A stretch of DNA of 32,661 nt, from NCBI GenBank assembly GCA_002441545.1, contig DJWL01000162.1:1-32661 (forward strand). Direction: 5' to 3'. Below the pieces are notes generated by a model, which had not been told where the DNA came from, searched no databases, and was given only the letters and a program-made list of their open reading frames with translations. A program made the position numbers and the translations under genes. This DNA comes from Flavobacteriaceae bacterium UBA6231. Its GTDB lineage: Bacteria; Bacteroidota; Bacteroidia; Flavobacteriales; Flavobacteriaceae. Positions 23,616-32,260 of this stretch are shown piece by piece. The stretch's first letter is position 1. Each line of letters begins with the position of its first letter.

Positions 23616-24728
23616 TTAATCTACCCATTCAGCGATAAAAAGGTTAGTGTCTCTTCCACCTCCATTATTTCTGTTAGATGAAAATGCTAAGTATTTACCA
23701 TCGTTTGAAAACACAGGAAAAGCATCAAAAGTTTCACCATGAGTTACACGTTCTAAATTTTTTCCATCTATATCAATTATATATAAGTTAAATGGAAAAC
23801 CTCTTTCAGCTTCAAAATTTGAAGAAAATAATATTTTTTTACCCGATGGATGGAAAAACGGACTCCAATTGGCATTGCCTAAATTAGTTAATTGACGCAT
23901 ATCACTTCCATCTGCATTACAGATATATAGCTCCATTTCAGTTGGCTCTACTAAACCATTTGCTAAAAGATCTTTATATGCCTTTATAGCTTCTTCAGTT
24001 TTTGGTCGTGATGAACGGAAAATTAATTTGCTTCCGTCTGGAGAAAAGAAAGCGCCACCATCATAACCTAATTCATTGGTTATTTGTTTAACATCACTGC
24101 CATCAATATTCATGGTGTAAAGTTCTAAATCTTCACTACGTGTTGAAGTAAATACAATTTTATCGCCTTTTGGAGAAACGGTTGCTTCAGCATCATAACC
24201 AGCCTCATTGGTAAGTTGATCAGTTATATTTCCATCAAGATCTGCAACAAAAATGTCAAACGAATCATAAACGGGCCAAACATATTTTCCGTTTTTTCTT
24301 AAAGGAACTTCAGGACAGTTTTCATCAACCAGATGTGTTGAAGCATACACAAAGTGTTTATTATCTGGAAGGAAATAGGCACAAGTTGTACGCCCTTTTC
24401 CTGTACTGATCATTTTAGGTTTTGTATCTTTAAAAGTGTCACCGTTATTGATTATAAACATTTGGTCACAATTAAGTCCCCAATTTTTATTGTTAGATTG
24501 GAAAACCAATTGTTTGTCATCAAAACTCCAATAGGCTTCAGCATTATCACCTCCAAAAGTGATTTGTTTTATAGATTTGAAATGTTTCTCTTCAGGAAAA
24601 ATTAAAATATCATTTTTTACTTCTATGCTAGACTCAGAATATTTTTCTTCATTAATGTTTTGTTTGTCTTTGTCATTTTTACAAGAAAGGACACATAAAA
24701 AAGTAGATATAATTAAGATGGATTTCAT
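23616..24728 (-). CDS. TolB-like PD40 beta-propeller lipoprotein
   Basis: A 370-residue lipoprotein (lipobox VLSC, Cys16, followed by KNDKDK). From about residue 55 it is made of PD40/WD40-like repeats of the TolB type. Examples are SPKGDKIVFTSTRS with LYTMNIDGSDVKQIT, SPDGSKLIFRSSRP with LYICNADGSDMRQLT, and HPSGKKILFSSN with LYIIDIDGKNLERVT. About six blades are visible, as in a TolB propeller without the N-terminal TolB domain. It would act as a periplasmic or surface binding platform. It lies divergent to the M28 peptidase gene with 93 bases between them. The ligand is unknown, and it is not a canonical Tol-Pal TolB. Confidence 0.88.
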   Translation of the reverse strand: MKSILIISTFLCVLSCKNDKDKQNINEEKYSESSIEVKNDILIFPEEKHFKSIKQITFGGDNAEAYWSFDDKQLVFQSNNKNWGLNCDQMFIINNGDTFKDTKPKMISTGKGRTTCAYFLPDNKHFVYASTHLVDENCPEVPLRKNGKYVWPVYDSFDIFVADLDGNITDQLTNEAGYDAEATVSPKGDKIVFTSTRSEDLELYTMNIDGSDVKQITNELGYDGGAFFSPDGSKLIFRSSRPKTEEAIKAYKDLLANGLVEPTEMELYICNADGSDMRQLTNLGNANWSPFFHPSGKKILFSSNFEAERGFPFNLYIIDIDGKNLERVTHGETFDAFPVFSNDGKYLAFSSNRNNGGGRDTNLFIAEWVD

Positions 24729-24821
24729 TTTTAAACTTATTTTTATATAAAAATAAACATTCTTGTTTATTGACTAATTAGTTATTAAACTTTTTTACAA
24801 ACATTATAATAATCGTATCCA

Positions 24822-26048
24822 ATGAAACCACTTTATTCACTTTTAGTAATAGTATTATTGATGTCATGCAAAGAAATGCAACCTCTTGAGGTCTCAATGC
24901 GAGAAGATGTTACTTTATTGGCATCAGATAGTCTTCATGGCAGACAAACAGGCACAAGCTATGAAATTTTAGCAGCTGGTTATATTGCTGAAAGATTTAA
25001 AAATTTAGGTTTAGAGCCTAAAGGAACAAATGGTTATTTCCAAGAATTTTCATTTAAGGATAAAAGCGATCCTCATGGAAATGTTAATTATGTGAGTAAA
25101 TCAGACGATAGTACTATTACTGGAACAAATGTAATTGGGTATTTAAATAACAAGGCGGAAAACACCATAGTTATTGGTGCACATTACGATCATTTAGGAA
25201 TGGGAATAGAAGGTTCATTATATAGAGGAGAAACTCCGCAAATTCATAATGGAGCAGATGATAATGCCAGTGGTGTTGCTGTCATGTTAAATATTATTAA
25301 AAACCTGAAAAGTGTAAATACTGCTAATAATTATTTGTTTATTGCTTTTTCAGGTGAAGAAATGGGATTGTTAGGTTCCAATTTCTATGTTAAAAACCCT
25401 ACCATTGATTTAAAAAAGGTAGCTTATATGCTCAATATGGACATGGTTGGACGTTTGAATAATGAAAAAACCATTGCAGTTCATGGCGTAGGAACTTCTC
25501 CAATTTTTAAGCAAGTTCTTTTTGCAAATAAAGGAGAGTTAAATTTAACTGAACATGAATCTGGAGTTGGGCCAAGCGATCATACTTCTTTCTATCTAAT
25601 GGACATACCAGTTTTACACTTTTTTACTGGACAGCATGAAGATTATCATAAACCTTCTGATGATTCAGATAAGTTGAATTATGATGGTATGGAAATTATA
25701 ACCCAATTTATATTATCTATTATAACAGAGCTAAATGATGACGAAAAAATTGCTTTCAGAAAAACAAAAAATGAAAGTCAAGAAGTTCCTGCTTTTAAAG
25801 TTACTTTAGGCGTAGTTCCAGATTACTTATTTAATGGTAAAGGTATGAGGATTGATGGTGTGAGTGAAGACAAACCTGCGCAAAAAGCAGGTATGCAAAA
25901 AGGTGATATTGTTGTTAAAATGGGAGATAATGAAATACTGGATATGATGAGTTACATGAAATCTCTAGGAAAATTTGAAAAAGGGAATACTATCAAAGTA
26001 ACAATTAAAAGAAATGAAGAAACTCTTGTTTTAAATGTTACTTTTTAG
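24822..26048 (+). CDS. M28 family zinc aminopeptidase lipoprotein with C-terminal PDZ domain
   Basis: A 408-residue lipoprotein (lipobox LMSC, Cys16). The M28 catalytic domain spans about 25-300 with its two-zinc set visible: His121 and Asp123 in GAHYDHLG, Asp146 in NGADDNASG, Glu179 and Glu180 in SGEEMGL, Asp207 in NMDMVGR, and His276 in DYHKPSD. A PDZ domain follows (about 320-408) with MRIDGVSEDKPAQKAGMQKGD. The combination is known in Bacteroidota exported peptidases and would cleave N-terminal residues from peptides outside the cytoplasm. The gene end overlaps the convergent GT2 gene by 4 bases (TTAG read as stop on both strands). Confidence 0.92.
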   Translation: MKPLYSLLVIVLLMSCKEMQPLEVSMREDVTLLASDSLHGRQTGTSYEILAAGYIAERFKNLGLEPKGTNGYFQEFSFKDKSDPHGNVNYVSKSDDSTITGTNVIGYLNNKAENTIVIGAHYDHLGMGIEGSLYRGETPQIHNGADDNASGVAVMLNIIKNLKSVNTANNYLFIAFSGEEMGLLGSNFYVKNPTIDLKKVAYMLNMDMVGRLNNEKTIAVHGVGTSPIFKQVLFANKGELNLTEHESGVGPSDHTSFYLMDIPVLHFFTGQHEDYHKPSDDSDKLNYDGMEIITQFILSIITELNDDEKIAFRKTKNESQEVPAFKVTLGVVPDYLFNGKGMRIDGVSEDKPAQKAGMQKGDIVVKMGDNEILDMMSYMKSLGKFEKGNTIKVTIKRNEETLVLNVTF

Positions 26049-27535
26049 GCCTTTGAAGTTAGAGAGCTCATAAACACATATCCAAAACCTAAAAACAACA
26101 TAAGGTGGAAAGGGAATAGACCAAAATCTCCTCCTTGGTTTCCAACAATAAAGGCACTATACATTCCAAAAGCAAAATAAAGCATTAATAATCCTTCAAA
26201 AATAACATTTAAGGAAATACCTTTCTTAACATATTTATTGCCTTTCCAGCTTTCTTTTAATGAGTTAATGTTGAATTTAGGGGTTCGAATAAATTCACTT
26301 TTTTTACCTAAATGACCTTCAAGGACAGCAATAGAATTGTGAAGTGAAAAGCCCATGGCAATAGAGAAAAATGTAAAAAACATTGCAATATATTTTATGA
26401 AATTTTTTATTCCACTTCCATATATGTTTTTATACATTATCCAATAACACACAAAGAATATAACGGTGCTTATAACAAAGAAACTCATTACATAAAAATA
26501 GGGTTTTAAATGCGCATACTCGTTTTTAATATAAAGCATTGGAATGCTTAAAACTGCAACTATAAGAACGTTTAAAAACATGGTGCTATTTAGAAGATGC
26601 AATATACCATGTACTTTTGTTTTGGTTGAAATATTTTTATTCTTTATAAGGCGTAAAAGCATTTTTCTAAAGTTCTCAGCACCACCTTTATTCCATCTAA
26701 ATTGTTGAGATCTTGCTGCGCTAATTATTATAGGCAATTCAGCAGGTGTTTCAACATCTTCAAGATATTTAAACTTCCAGTTTTTAAGTTGTGCCCTGTA
26801 ACTTAAATCAAGGTCTTCAGTTAGAGTATCACCTTCCCAGTTTCCTGCATCGATAATGCAAGATTTTCTCCAAACCCCAGCAGTACCATTAAAATTAATG
26901 AAATGCCCTTTGCTGTTTCTTCCTACTTGCTCTAAGGTAAAGTGGGCATCTAAAGCAAAAGCTTGAATTTTTGTAAGGAGGGAATAATTTCTGTTAAGAT
27001 GTCCCCAACGTGTTTGAACAACCCCAATTTTTTCATTTTTAAAGTAAGGAATAGTTCTTTTTAACCAATCATTTTTAGGAAGGAAATCCGAGTCAAAAAT
27101 AGCTATAAACTCACCTTTAGCAATTTTTAATCCTTCTTTGAGGGCTCCAGCTTTAAATCCGCTTCTATCTGTTCGGGTGATTTGTTTAATATCTAATCCT
27201 GTTTGTTTTAGCTTTTCAATTTGCTCAAAAGTAGTTTTTACTGTTTCATCAGTTGAATCGTCTAAAACTTGAATTTCTAATTTTTCTTTAGGGTAATCTA
27301 TAAGAGCAATGTTGTCTAATAAACGCTCCATAACATACATTTCATTATAAACAGGAAGCTGTATGGTTACATATGGAACTTCATCAGGATTTGAAAAATC
27401 AAAAGTCTCAGACTTGTCAATTTTCTTTTTTGAGGAGAGATAATTAAACAATAAATTGAGTTGCGCTAATGCGTACATGAATATTAGCACCAACGAAATG
27501 GTATAAACAATAATGGTTAAAGTAGCAAAAATCAT
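26045..27535 (-). CDS. Cellulose-synthase-like processive GT2 membrane glycosyltransferase
   Basis: A 496-residue inner-membrane GT2 enzyme with one N-terminal helix (about 5-30), a cytosolic GT-A domain (about 50-290) and about four C-terminal helices. The full processive set is present: LDDSTDET (Asp92/93), FDSDF (DxD 148-150), TED (239-241) and QQFRW (277-281). These are the marks of cellulose/mannan synthase-type enzymes that make beta-linked chains or glycolipids. It overlaps the upstream GT2 gene by 4 bases and so is translated with it. A PilZ domain is absent, so cyclic-di-GMP control is not suggested. Whether the product is a glucan, mannan or glycolipid is open. Confidence 0.88.
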   Translation of the reverse strand: MIFATLTIIVYTISLVLIFMYALAQLNLLFNYLSSKKKIDKSETFDFSNPDEVPYVTIQLPVYNEMYVMERLLDNIALIDYPKEKLEIQVLDDSTDETVKTTFEQIEKLKQTGLDIKQITRTDRSGFKAGALKEGLKIAKGEFIAIFDSDFLPKNDWLKRTIPYFKNEKIGVVQTRWGHLNRNYSLLTKIQAFALDAHFTLEQVGRNSKGHFINFNGTAGVWRKSCIIDAGNWEGDTLTEDLDLSYRAQLKNWKFKYLEDVETPAELPIIISAARSQQFRWNKGGAENFRKMLLRLIKNKNISTKTKVHGILHLLNSTMFLNVLIVAVLSIPMLYIKNEYAHLKPYFYVMSFFVISTVIFFVCYWIMYKNIYGSGIKNFIKYIAMFFTFFSIAMGFSLHNSIAVLEGHLGKKSEFIRTPKFNINSLKESWKGNKYVKKGISLNVIFEGLLMLYFAFGMYSAFIVGNQGGDFGLFPFHLMLFLGFGYVFMSSLTSKA

Positions 27536-28224
27536 TTTTTAATACTATATTTAAAAATCCAACCTAAAATTACTAAGCCTGCAAAGATACTACCTTTTAT
27601 GGTTCCTGATACTTTTGAGACGCCAATTCTTTGTCTATATTTCACAGGAATTTCTATATATGATAATTTTTGTTTAAGAGCTTTCAACTGCATCTCAATT
27701 GTCCATCCATAAGTCTTATCTTGCATGTGCAAAGCTAATAACTTTTCATATTTTATGGCTCTAAATGGCCCTAAATCTGTAAAACGAGCATTGTACAATA
27801 TTTTCATCAAAAATGTAGCTAGCCAGTTTCCAAAAATCTGTTGAGGTGTCATTGAATTATTTTCCCTAGAAGCTTTAATGCGTGCTCCTATTACCAAATC
27901 AATATCATCATCTATAATAGGTTTTACAAGGTCAGAGAGTTCTTCAGGATAATCGCTATAATCCCCATCTAAAAACACAATAATATCTGGTTTTGTAGGT
28001 TGATTTGAGATATAATCCATCCCTTTTAAACAGGCATAACCATAACCTTTACGGGTCTCTGTTAATACCGTAGCGCCAGCGTTTTTAGCGTTTTTAGCTG
28101 TATCATCATTAGAGTTATTGTTGATAACAATCACTTCATCAACAATTTTAGGAATGTCATAAATGACATTTGCTATAGAATTTTCCTCATTATAAGCGGG
28201 AATGATGACTTTTATGATGGGCAT
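27532..28224 (-). CDS. GT2 polyprenyl-phosphate sugar transferase (DPM1-like)
   Basis: A 230-residue cytosolic GT-A enzyme starting MPIIKVIIPAYNEENS, with INNNSNDDT and the DxD site FLDGDYSD (86-88). The middle motif GNWLATFLMKILYNARFTDLGPFRA is typical of dolichyl/undecaprenyl-phosphate mannosyl- or glucosyltransferases. The C-terminus has one hydrophobic stretch (about 210-226) that may anchor it to the membrane. It would charge a polyprenyl phosphate with a sugar from a nucleotide donor. It is coupled by a 4-base overlap to the processive GT2 gene downstream. The GT-C enzyme at 22255-23583 could be a user of such a donor, but this is inference. Confidence 0.88.
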   Translation of the reverse strand: MPIIKVIIPAYNEENSIANVIYDIPKIVDEVIVINNNSNDDTAKNAKNAGATVLTETRKGYGYACLKGMDYISNQPTKPDIIVFLDGDYSDYPEELSDLVKPIIDDDIDLVIGARIKASRENNSMTPQQIFGNWLATFLMKILYNARFTDLGPFRAIKYEKLLALHMQDKTYGWTIEMQLKALKQKLSYIEIPVKYRQRIGVSKVSGTIKGSIFAGLVILGWIFKYSIKK

Positions 28225-28271
28225 AAAGAATTAACTTTCATGGTGCAAAAGTACAATATTTTATGAATTAA

Positions 28272-29858
28272 TTAACGTTTTAATAAATCTATTAAATTAA
28301 CATTATTTCCTAATAAAACATCGTTGGAATTAATGCGCCCTTTAACACTTCCATTCTCTAGTTTTAAAACACCTCTAGGACAAACTGCCGAACAAACACC
28401 ACATCCAACACAACTAGAACGCACAATATTTTGACCCTTTTGAGCATAAGAACGCACATCTATACCCATTTCGCAGTAAGTGGAGCAATTACCACAAGAA
28501 ATACATTGACCGCCATTGGTGGTTATTCTAAATTTTGAAAATAAGCGTTGTTGAAATCCTAAAATAGCTGCCATTGGACAACCAAATCGGCACCAAACCC
28601 TGTTTCCTAAAATTGGGTAAAAACCAGTCCCAATAACGCCGGAGAATATTGAGCCTATATAAAGACCGTACGCCGAGCGAAGGGTACTGCCTTTAATAAA
28701 GAACACTTCATTAGTGGTTCCTGTAAAGTGCATGATGAGAAGTAATCCAATCACAACAAAATAACCAATGGCCCCATATTTGACATCTTTACCAAGCTCG
28801 TTGCGCTTGAAAATCATGACAGCTAAAAAGAGGATGGTTAAGAATCCGATAACCAGTCCAATAAATAAGTTTTTTGTAAGCCAAAATTTATTGGAATCAT
28901 AACCCAAATAAGAATAAATCATTGCGGTTGTCATAACTACAGAAAACACTAAAACAGTATGGATTAGCCATCGTTCCAGTTTCCATGCCGATAGTTTTTT
29001 AGAGGATAATTGCCTGAATGAATCTCCCGCGGTTTCAGCCAAACCGCCACAACCGCAAACCCAGGAGCAGTACCAACGTTTGCCAAATTTATAGGTTAAG
29101 ATAGGGGTGATTACAAAGATGGATAATAGTCCAAAAACAATTAAGGCCAAACCTAAATTGCCGTTGGACAAAAACCCCTTAACGGACCATTCATCAAAAA
29201 TATAATAATTTAAAGGCCAGATACTTTTAAGATCGTAATACGGCAGGTTGGAATTCAGGCGGTACATGAATTCGGGTATTAAAAACGCAAAGCCAAGTTG
29301 AAAGAACATGACCGACCCGGTCCTTAATTGTTGATATCTGTTATGACGGTATTTCAATATGAATTTGTAACCAAAAAACAATATGGCTATTGTGTATAAA
29401 GACCCATAAACAAACCATTGGCTGGCTGGTCTTCCGCTTAACAAATTACTTAAAGGGTCAAATAAGGCAATCAATCCGGTGTTTGAAACACCATTTTTAC
29501 CAAGCCCCAACAATTGCGGAAAAAAGTAAAGAACAATATAAAATGACGTTAAAACAATGCCGGTTGCCCAACCCAAAACACCTCTTGAAGATATGGATTT
29601 AAACCAAACAGCATCGTTTTTTATGCCTTTCGATTTATTTAAATAAGCGTCATTTGAAAATAATACAATACCAACAGCTATACATCCTAGAGCAAAAAAC
29701 AAGACAAGGCCTTGATTGGGTAAATTGATGTTGAAAAGCGCTAGAGCCAAAATAAAAAGGCCTAAAATTCCAATAAATAATGAGACTTTTTGCTTCCCTG
29801 TTAAATCTTTGGCATCCGGTTTGGCTAAAGACATGCTTTCCTGTAATCTGTGGTTCAT
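28272..29858 (-). CDS. Polytopic membrane protein with two [4Fe-4S] ferredoxin clusters (NapH/NosR/CcoG-like)
   Basis: A 528-residue inner-membrane electron-transfer protein. About nine or ten hydrophobic segments are spread over residues 25-410. Cysteine groups lie in two membrane-edge loops, YCSWVCGCGG (Cys264, 268, 270) and VWCRFGCPM (Cys423, 427). The C-terminus carries two ferredoxin motifs, Cys452-455-458-462 (CISCGNCSTYC) and Cys483-486-489-493 (CVGCGVCSAVC followed by P). This is the layout of polyferredoxin-type proteins that pass electrons across or along the membrane. It begins 1 base after the stop of the FAD oxidoreductase gene, a likely redox partner. The final electron acceptor is unknown. 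Confidence 0.88.
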   Translation of the reverse strand: MNHRLQESMSLAKPDAKDLTGKQKVSLFIGILGLFILALALFNINLPNQGLVLFFALGCIAVGIVLFSNDAYLNKSKGIKNDAVWFKSISSRGVLGWATGIVLTSFYIVLYFFPQLLGLGKNGVSNTGLIALFDPLSNLLSGRPASQWFVYGSLYTIAILFFGYKFILKYRHNRYQQLRTGSVMFFQLGFAFLIPEFMYRLNSNLPYYDLKSIWPLNYYIFDEWSVKGFLSNGNLGLALIVFGLLSIFVITPILTYKFGKRWYCSWVCGCGGLAETAGDSFRQLSSKKLSAWKLERWLIHTVLVFSVVMTTAMIYSYLGYDSNKFWLTKNLFIGLVIGFLTILFLAVMIFKRNELGKDVKYGAIGYFVVIGLLLIMHFTGTTNEVFFIKGSTLRSAYGLYIGSIFSGVIGTGFYPILGNRVWCRFGCPMAAILGFQQRLFSKFRITTNGGQCISCGNCSTYCEMGIDVRSYAQKGQNIVRSSCVGCGVCSAVCPRGVLKLENGSVKGRINSNDVLLGNNVNLIDLLKR

Positions 29859-29859
29859 T

Positions 29860-31158
29860 TTATATGTTTTGCATTTGATTTTTATAAGTTGTTTTTATGT
29901 CTTCTTCAAAACGGGTATAGAATTCTGGGTCAAAATTGGCTTCGCTTAAATGGTCAATAACGTAATCAACGTCACGTTTTTCATTTAGCCAGGTATTGAA
30001 AACTTCATGCCTCATTCGTATGCCAAAAGTGTTTATCCCTATGAATTCATTGGTAAGTGTATTGTATTCTATGGTAATGCATTTGGTGTCGTCTTCATGT
30101 TTCCAATGGAAATGGGCATGGTTTTCCTTTGGTTTAGCAAAGACCCAACCATAAGTTTGGTACTCAATATCAAAAAACTTGGCAGAATTAAACCAATGGC
30201 CCGGGTTGTAAGGTATTCTGTTACCACAAATGGTTTGAGCTACAATTTCTCCCATCATGCGCCCTGTATACCAAACGGCTTCAACGGGTCTTCGGTTTCC
30301 TATGGGGTCACGTTGTTCTGCGCAATCACCAATAGCATAGACGTCGGGGATATTGGTTTCAAGAAACCTATTTACCAAAACACCTCTGTTTGTTTCAATA
30401 CTTGAAGATTTAACAAACGCAATATTTGGTGTAACGCCTGCGGTCAACCCAACAACATTGCATGCAATTTCTTCACCTGTTTCTTCAATGATCACTGATT
30501 TGGCTCGTCCGTTTTCATCAGATTTTATTTCCTTTAAATTGCATGATAATCTTAAGTCTATGTGATGGCTTTTTATGTGTCTGTTTATCATTTGGCTCTC
30601 GCCATTGGGTAGAACACCATTCCAAAAGCTACTTTCCCTCACTAAGAAGGTTACGGGGATGTTTCTTGAAGCGAGCATTTCGGCCAATTCAATGCCAATA
30701 AGTCCGCCCCCAACAATAACGGCTCGTTTACAAATGGTATTATTGGGAGCAAATTGTTCAAGAGCTTCCAAATCTTGCTTATGGTACATGCCAAAAACCC
30801 CCTGTAAGTCTTGTCCCGGCCAACCAAATTTATTGGACTTGCTTCCGGTGGCAATAATGAGTTTGTCGTATTTTAATGAATCACCTGATTCAAACCGGAG
30901 TGTTTTGGCTTCGGTATCTATGGTTTTTACAAAACCTTTAACCAATGCTATATTGTTATTTTTCCAAAAATCATTTTCATAAGGTTGCGTATGTTCAAAT
31001 GCCATATGGCCCATGTATACATACATAAGTGCAGTTCTTGAGAAAAAATAATCGGTTTCGGCAGATATAATGGTGATTTTTTTGGAGGAGTGCTTTCTAA
31101 TATGTCTGGCAGCAGTAACGCCCGAAATTCCGTTTCCAATTATAACAATATGCTCCAT
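29860..31158 (-). CDS. FAD-dependent NAD(P)H oxidoreductase (Pyr_redox_2, rubredoxin/nitrite-reductase-like)
   Basis: A 432-residue cytosolic flavoprotein. It has a first dinucleotide fold IIGNGISGVTAA (GxGxxG at 8-13), ATG motif IIATGSKS (about 101-108), an NAD(P) fold IVGGGLIGIELAE (150-155) and the FAD motif VYAIGDCAE (Asp278). It has a tail of about 100 residues after the FAD motif (FNSAKFFDIEYQTYGWVF and onward), unlike short ferredoxin reductases. One base separates its stop from the membrane Fe-S gene start, so the two proteins should be made together and may form an NAD(P)H-to-membrane electron path. The sequence does not reveal the process served. Confidence 0.88.
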   Translation of the reverse strand: MEHIVIIGNGISGVTAARHIRKHSSKKITIISAETDYFFSRTALMYVYMGHMAFEHTQPYENDFWKNNNIALVKGFVKTIDTEAKTLRFESGDSLKYDKLIIATGSKSNKFGWPGQDLQGVFGMYHKQDLEALEQFAPNNTICKRAVIVGGGLIGIELAEMLASRNIPVTFLVRESSFWNGVLPNGESQMINRHIKSHHIDLRLSCNLKEIKSDENGRAKSVIIEETGEEIACNVVGLTAGVTPNIAFVKSSSIETNRGVLVNRFLETNIPDVYAIGDCAEQRDPIGNRRPVEAVWYTGRMMGEIVAQTICGNRIPYNPGHWFNSAKFFDIEYQTYGWVFAKPKENHAHFHWKHEDDTKCITIEYNTLTNEFIGINTFGIRMRHEVFNTWLNEKRDVDYVIDHLSEANFDPEFYTRFEEDIKTTYKNQMQNI

Positions 31159-31224
31159 AAGGACTTTTTAATTGATGGGTTGGTCGTAAGATTTTTTAAA
31201 ACCTTAATTATATTTTAATAGTTT

Positions 31225-31250
31225 GTTTAAATTTAAGCATTAATTTAAAC
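31225..31250. promoter_or_regulatory. Perfect 9-bp inverted repeat just upstream of the GH113-like gene
   Basis: GTTTAAATT (31225-31233), 8-base spacer, AATTTAAAC (31242-31250). It ends 2 bases before the ATG at 31253 and lies in the 94-base gap between divergent genes. It could be an operator or a hairpin that hides the start codon. The arms are A+T-rich, so chance is possible. Confidence 0.35.
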
Positions 31251-31252
31251 CT

Positions 31253-32260
31253 ATGAAGTCGCTTTTTAAAGTTTGTTTATTAATTGTATTATGTGGCTGT
31301 GCCATGGTTTCACGGCATCCGGACAAGATAAACGGTGTAGGTTATGTGGCTTCAAAAGATTCTATTTCTTCTGAACACATAAAGCCGGTATTAAATATCC
31401 ACGCCAATTATGCCTCGGTGATGCCTTTTGGGTTTATTAGGGAAATATCGCATCCGGAAATTCAATATAATCTGGACAGGCAATGGTTTGGCGAAACAAA
31501 GGCAGGGGCAATGCAATATATATTATCCTTGAAAAGTGAAGGCGTTCGCATCATGGTGAAACCTCAAATCTGGGTTTGGCACGGGGAGTTTACAGGTGGG
31601 ATTAAAATGGCCAATGAAGACGATTGGAAAATTTTAGAGGCATCCTATACTAAATTTATATTAGACTATGCCAAATTGGCGCAAAAAACAGATGTGGAAA
31701 TTTTTTGTATTGGCACCGAGCTGGAAAGTTTTGTCAATGAACGGCCGGACTATTGGAAACGTTTAATTGCACAGATACGCGACGTATATCATGGAAAACT
31801 CACTTATGCAGCCAATTGGAATGAATACAACAAAACCCCTTTTTGGAACGATCTGGACTATATGGGTGTTGATGCTTATTTTCCGGTGAGCGATTTAAAA
31901 ACGCCATCGGTCACAGACTGCAAGTTGGGTCTGGAGCGTTGGAAAACAGAGATGAAAGGATATTATAACACATATAAAAAACCAATTTTATTTACTGAAT
32001 TTGGGTACAGGAGTGTTGATTTTACAGGCAAAGAACCATGGCGTTCTGATAGAGATATGGACTCGGTTAACCTAGATGCCCAAACCAATGCCCTGGAAGC
32101 TTTTTTTGAAATGTTTTGGCAAGAAGATTGGGTTGCAGGAGGTTTTATATGGAAGTGGCATCATAATCATGAACAAGCGGGAGGTAAGGATAATTCACGG
32201 TTTACACCACAAAACAAACCGGCAGAAACGATTATAAAAAATGTTTTTTTGAGAAGTTAG
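31253..32260 (+). CDS. GH113-like TIM-barrel glycosidase lipoprotein
   Basis: A 335-residue lipoprotein (lipobox LCGC, Cys16) with a (beta/alpha)8 glycosidase domain of clan A type. The best match by motif is GH113 (beta-mannanase family). MVKPQIWVWHGEF gives strand three. GTELESF carries the likely acid/base Glu156, and LFTEFGYRS carries the likely nucleophile Glu249. FIWKWHHNHE closes the barrel. It is convergent with the following glycosyltransferase gene, sharing a 4-base TTAG stop overlap, and divergent from the FAD oxidoreductase gene. No mannan-locus neighbours such as susCD are visible, so mannan as substrate is uncertain. A related GH5- or GH53-like family is the alternative. Confidence 0.8.
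   Translation: MKSLFKVCLLIVLCGCAMVSRHPDKINGVGYVASKDSISSEHIKPVLNIHANYASVMPFGFIREISHPEIQYNLDRQWFGETKAGAMQYILSLKSEGVRIMVKPQIWVWHGEFTGGIKMANEDDWKILEASYTKFILDYAKLAQKTDVEIFCIGTELESFVNERPDYWKRLIAQIRDVYHGKLTYAANWNEYNKTPFWNDLDYMGVDAYFPVSDLKTPSVTDCKLGLERWKTEMKGYYNTYKKPILFTEFGYRSVDFTGKEPWRSDRDMDSVNLDAQTNALEAFFEMFWQEDWVAGGFIWKWHHNHEQAGGKDNSRFTPQNKPAETIIKNVFLRS

Noticed and set aside
30007..30405. 132-codon open frame on the + strand (and a 135-codon one at 30575-30982)
   Set aside because: Both are antisense to the FAD oxidoreductase, whose motifs are complete; the translated sequences show no family features.
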